In this document: positions 20,897 through 21,860 of the stretch, piece after piece
Position numbering within the stretch: the first letter of the stretch is position 1
Layout: each line of letters starts with the position of its first letter
Virus record (IMG/VR): IMGVR_UViG_3300040808_000814
Coordinates: 1-21,860 of that record
Origin: a virus
Strand: one strand, 5' to 3'
DNA length: 21,860 nt
Position numbers and translations under genes: made by a program
The notes under the pieces: generated by a model
Seen by the model: the letters and a program-made list of their open reading frames with translations, nothing else
Database searches by the model: none
What the model was told of the DNA's origin: nothing

Positions 20897-21069
20897 TGAA
20901 CATTCTGTGGCGATACTACAACTACCTGAAGACTTGGCGTAAACACCGAGACACAATCAAACACCTGAATAAACTGTCAGATCACGAACTGGAAGACATT
21001 GGATTGTCCCGTGGTGATATTGATGACATGATTTGGCTACAACAAGACAAGGAGAACCGAGGGAAATGA
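20896..21069 (+). CDS. DUF1127-family small protein
   Basis: 57 aa. After a basic N-terminal helix (MNILWRYYNYLKTWRKHRDT) comes LNKLSDHELEDIGLSRGDID, which matches the DUF1127 (YjiS-like) signature L-S-D-x-x-L-x-D-I-G-L-x-R-x-x-I. The family is typical of Alphaproteobacteria, where some members bind RNA and influence RNA turnover. Both ends overlap neighbours (TAATG with mazG, ATGA with nrdJ). A host-derived regulator carried by the phage is likely; function in the phage is unknown. Confidence 0.85.
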   Translation: MNILWRYYNYLKTWRKHRDTIKHLNKLSDHELEDIGLSRGDIDDMIWLQQDKENRGK

Positions 21070-21860
21070 GCGGACCTAAAATTGGAATTGCAGTCTGGGC
21101 AGATGAAGTTAAATACCGACAGGAAGGAGAAACCTACAAACAAAAGATTGCTCGTATCGCAGGGGCACTTTCTGATGGGCAAGAGCACTACGAGAAGATC
21201 AAAGAGATCATGGGGGATCAACGCTTCCTTGCAGGGGGCCGTGTACAGTCTGCTTCTGGGTCTTACCGCCGTGTAACTGCCTTTAATTGCTTTGTCATGC
21301 AGAAAGTCCCTGACTCTCTTATGGGTATTATGGAGGTAGCCAAAGAGGCTGCTAAGACCATGCAACTTGGTGGTGGTGTAGGTTATGACTTTAGTGATAT
21401 TCGCCCTAAAGGTGCCCGTATCAAGTCTCTAGGCTCTCAGGCGAGTGGTCCTGTATCTTTTATGGGTATCATGGATGCAGTGTGTAAAACCATTGCTTCT
21501 GCTGGCCATCGTCGTGGGGCTCAAATGGGATGCCTTCGTGTAGACCATCCTGACATTATGGAGTTCATCACTGCAAAGGCTAATTCCCACAATCTTACTC
21601 AGTTCAATGTCTCAGTACTAGTTACAGATGCTTTTATGGAGGCAGTTAAAGATGACTCAGATTTTGACCTAGTTTTTGAGGGGCGAGTATTTGAGACTGT
21701 TCGGGCACGTAGTCTTTGGGACGCTATCCTTCGCAACACTTGGGATTGGGCTGAACCGGGTGTGATCTTTATTGACCGTGTTAATGAGATGAACAACCTT
21801 TGGTATTGTGAGGAAATCAGTGCTACGAATCCCTGCCTCCATCCTGACTCTATGGTAGAG
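21066..21860 (+). CDS. nrdJ: Class II (B12-dependent) ribonucleotide reductase, N-terminal part with probable intein start
   Basis: Open to the window end (265 codons). Makes dNTPs from NTPs/NDPs using adenosylcobalamin. Recognised by LAGGRV, AFNCFVM (first redox Cys, C75), QLGGGVGYDFSDIRP, RRGAQMGCLRVDHPDI, then ISATNPC at 251-257. No ATP-cone is present. In class II enzymes NPC is followed by GEQ and carries the thiyl-radical Cys and its Asn/Glu partners; here it continues CLHPDSMVE, resembling intein block A. Thus the gene is probably interrupted by an intein whose Cys1 is C257 or equivalent. The remainder lies outside the window. Confidence 0.88.
   Translation, partial: MSGPKIGIAVWADEVKYRQEGETYKQKIARIAGALSDGQEHYEKIKEIMGDQRFLAGGRVQSASGSYRRVTAFNCFVMQKVPDSLMGIMEVAKEAAKTMQLGGGVGYDFSDIRPKGARIKSLGSQASGPVSFMGIMDAVCKTIASAGHRRGAQMGCLRVDHPDIMEFITAKANSHNLTQFNVSVLVTDAFMEAVKDDSDFDLVFEGRVFETVRARSLWDAILRNTWDWAEPGVIFIDRVNEMNNLWYCEEISATNPCLHPDSMVE

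Overview
The window looks like the early and DNA-metabolism half of a lytic, T7-like phage. The core genes are a gp4-type primase-helicase, a family A DNA polymerase, a gp2.5-like ssDNA-binding protein, endonuclease I, a Cas4/RecB-type exonuclease and an M15 endolysin, together with ThyX, MazG and a class II (cobalamin-dependent) ribonucleotide reductase. I recall this combination, especially NrdJ + ThyX + endonuclease I, from the SIO1-like 'cobavirus' phages of marine Rhodobacteraceae. A tiny DUF1127 gene, a family typical of Alphaproteobacteria, points to the same host group. Taxonomy is inference from gene content; no database search was done.

Layout. 1-403: an HNH endonuclease on the minus strand, cut by the window edge. 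404-1468: about 1 kb of noncoding DNA with repeated motifs, a candidate leftward promoter and, at 1406-1441, a strong terminator. 1469-4098: a leftward operon of seven small genes of unknown role, mostly coupled by TAATG overlaps. 4099-4778: a divergent intergenic region holding two in-phase tandem arrays (3 x 24 bp, 4 x 27 bp). From 4779 to the end every gene reads rightward: small early genes (4779-7758) interrupted by an AT-rich inverted-repeat region (5921-6162), then replication (7779-13445), lysis and nucleotide metabolism (13650-16777), small modular genes and endonuclease I (16764-18139), phosphoesterase plus an HNH/methyltransferase/HNH cluster (18140-20336), and MazG, DUF1127 and NrdJ (20507-end).

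The genes fit a programme of host-DNA breakdown (endonuclease I, exonuclease), dNTP supply (NrdJ, ThyX, MazG, DUF3310 protein) and replication (primase-helicase, polymerase, SSB).

The most striking observation is that the DNA polymerase is in pieces. The 3'-5' exonuclease is a separate gene, two small ORFs follow, and the polymerase domain is itself split between motif A and motif B by a complete DNA methyltransferase gene of foreign-looking codon use. The C-terminal fragment with motifs B and C resumes in another frame. Second, the NrdJ gene runs normally up to the catalytic NPC and then continues with what looks like the start of an intein, so both key DNA-synthesis enzymes appear to carry insertions at catalytic positions. 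Third, three consecutive genes (16764-17340) are joined by a repeated, exactly 14-nt stop/start overlap, which looks like a gene-cassette junction.
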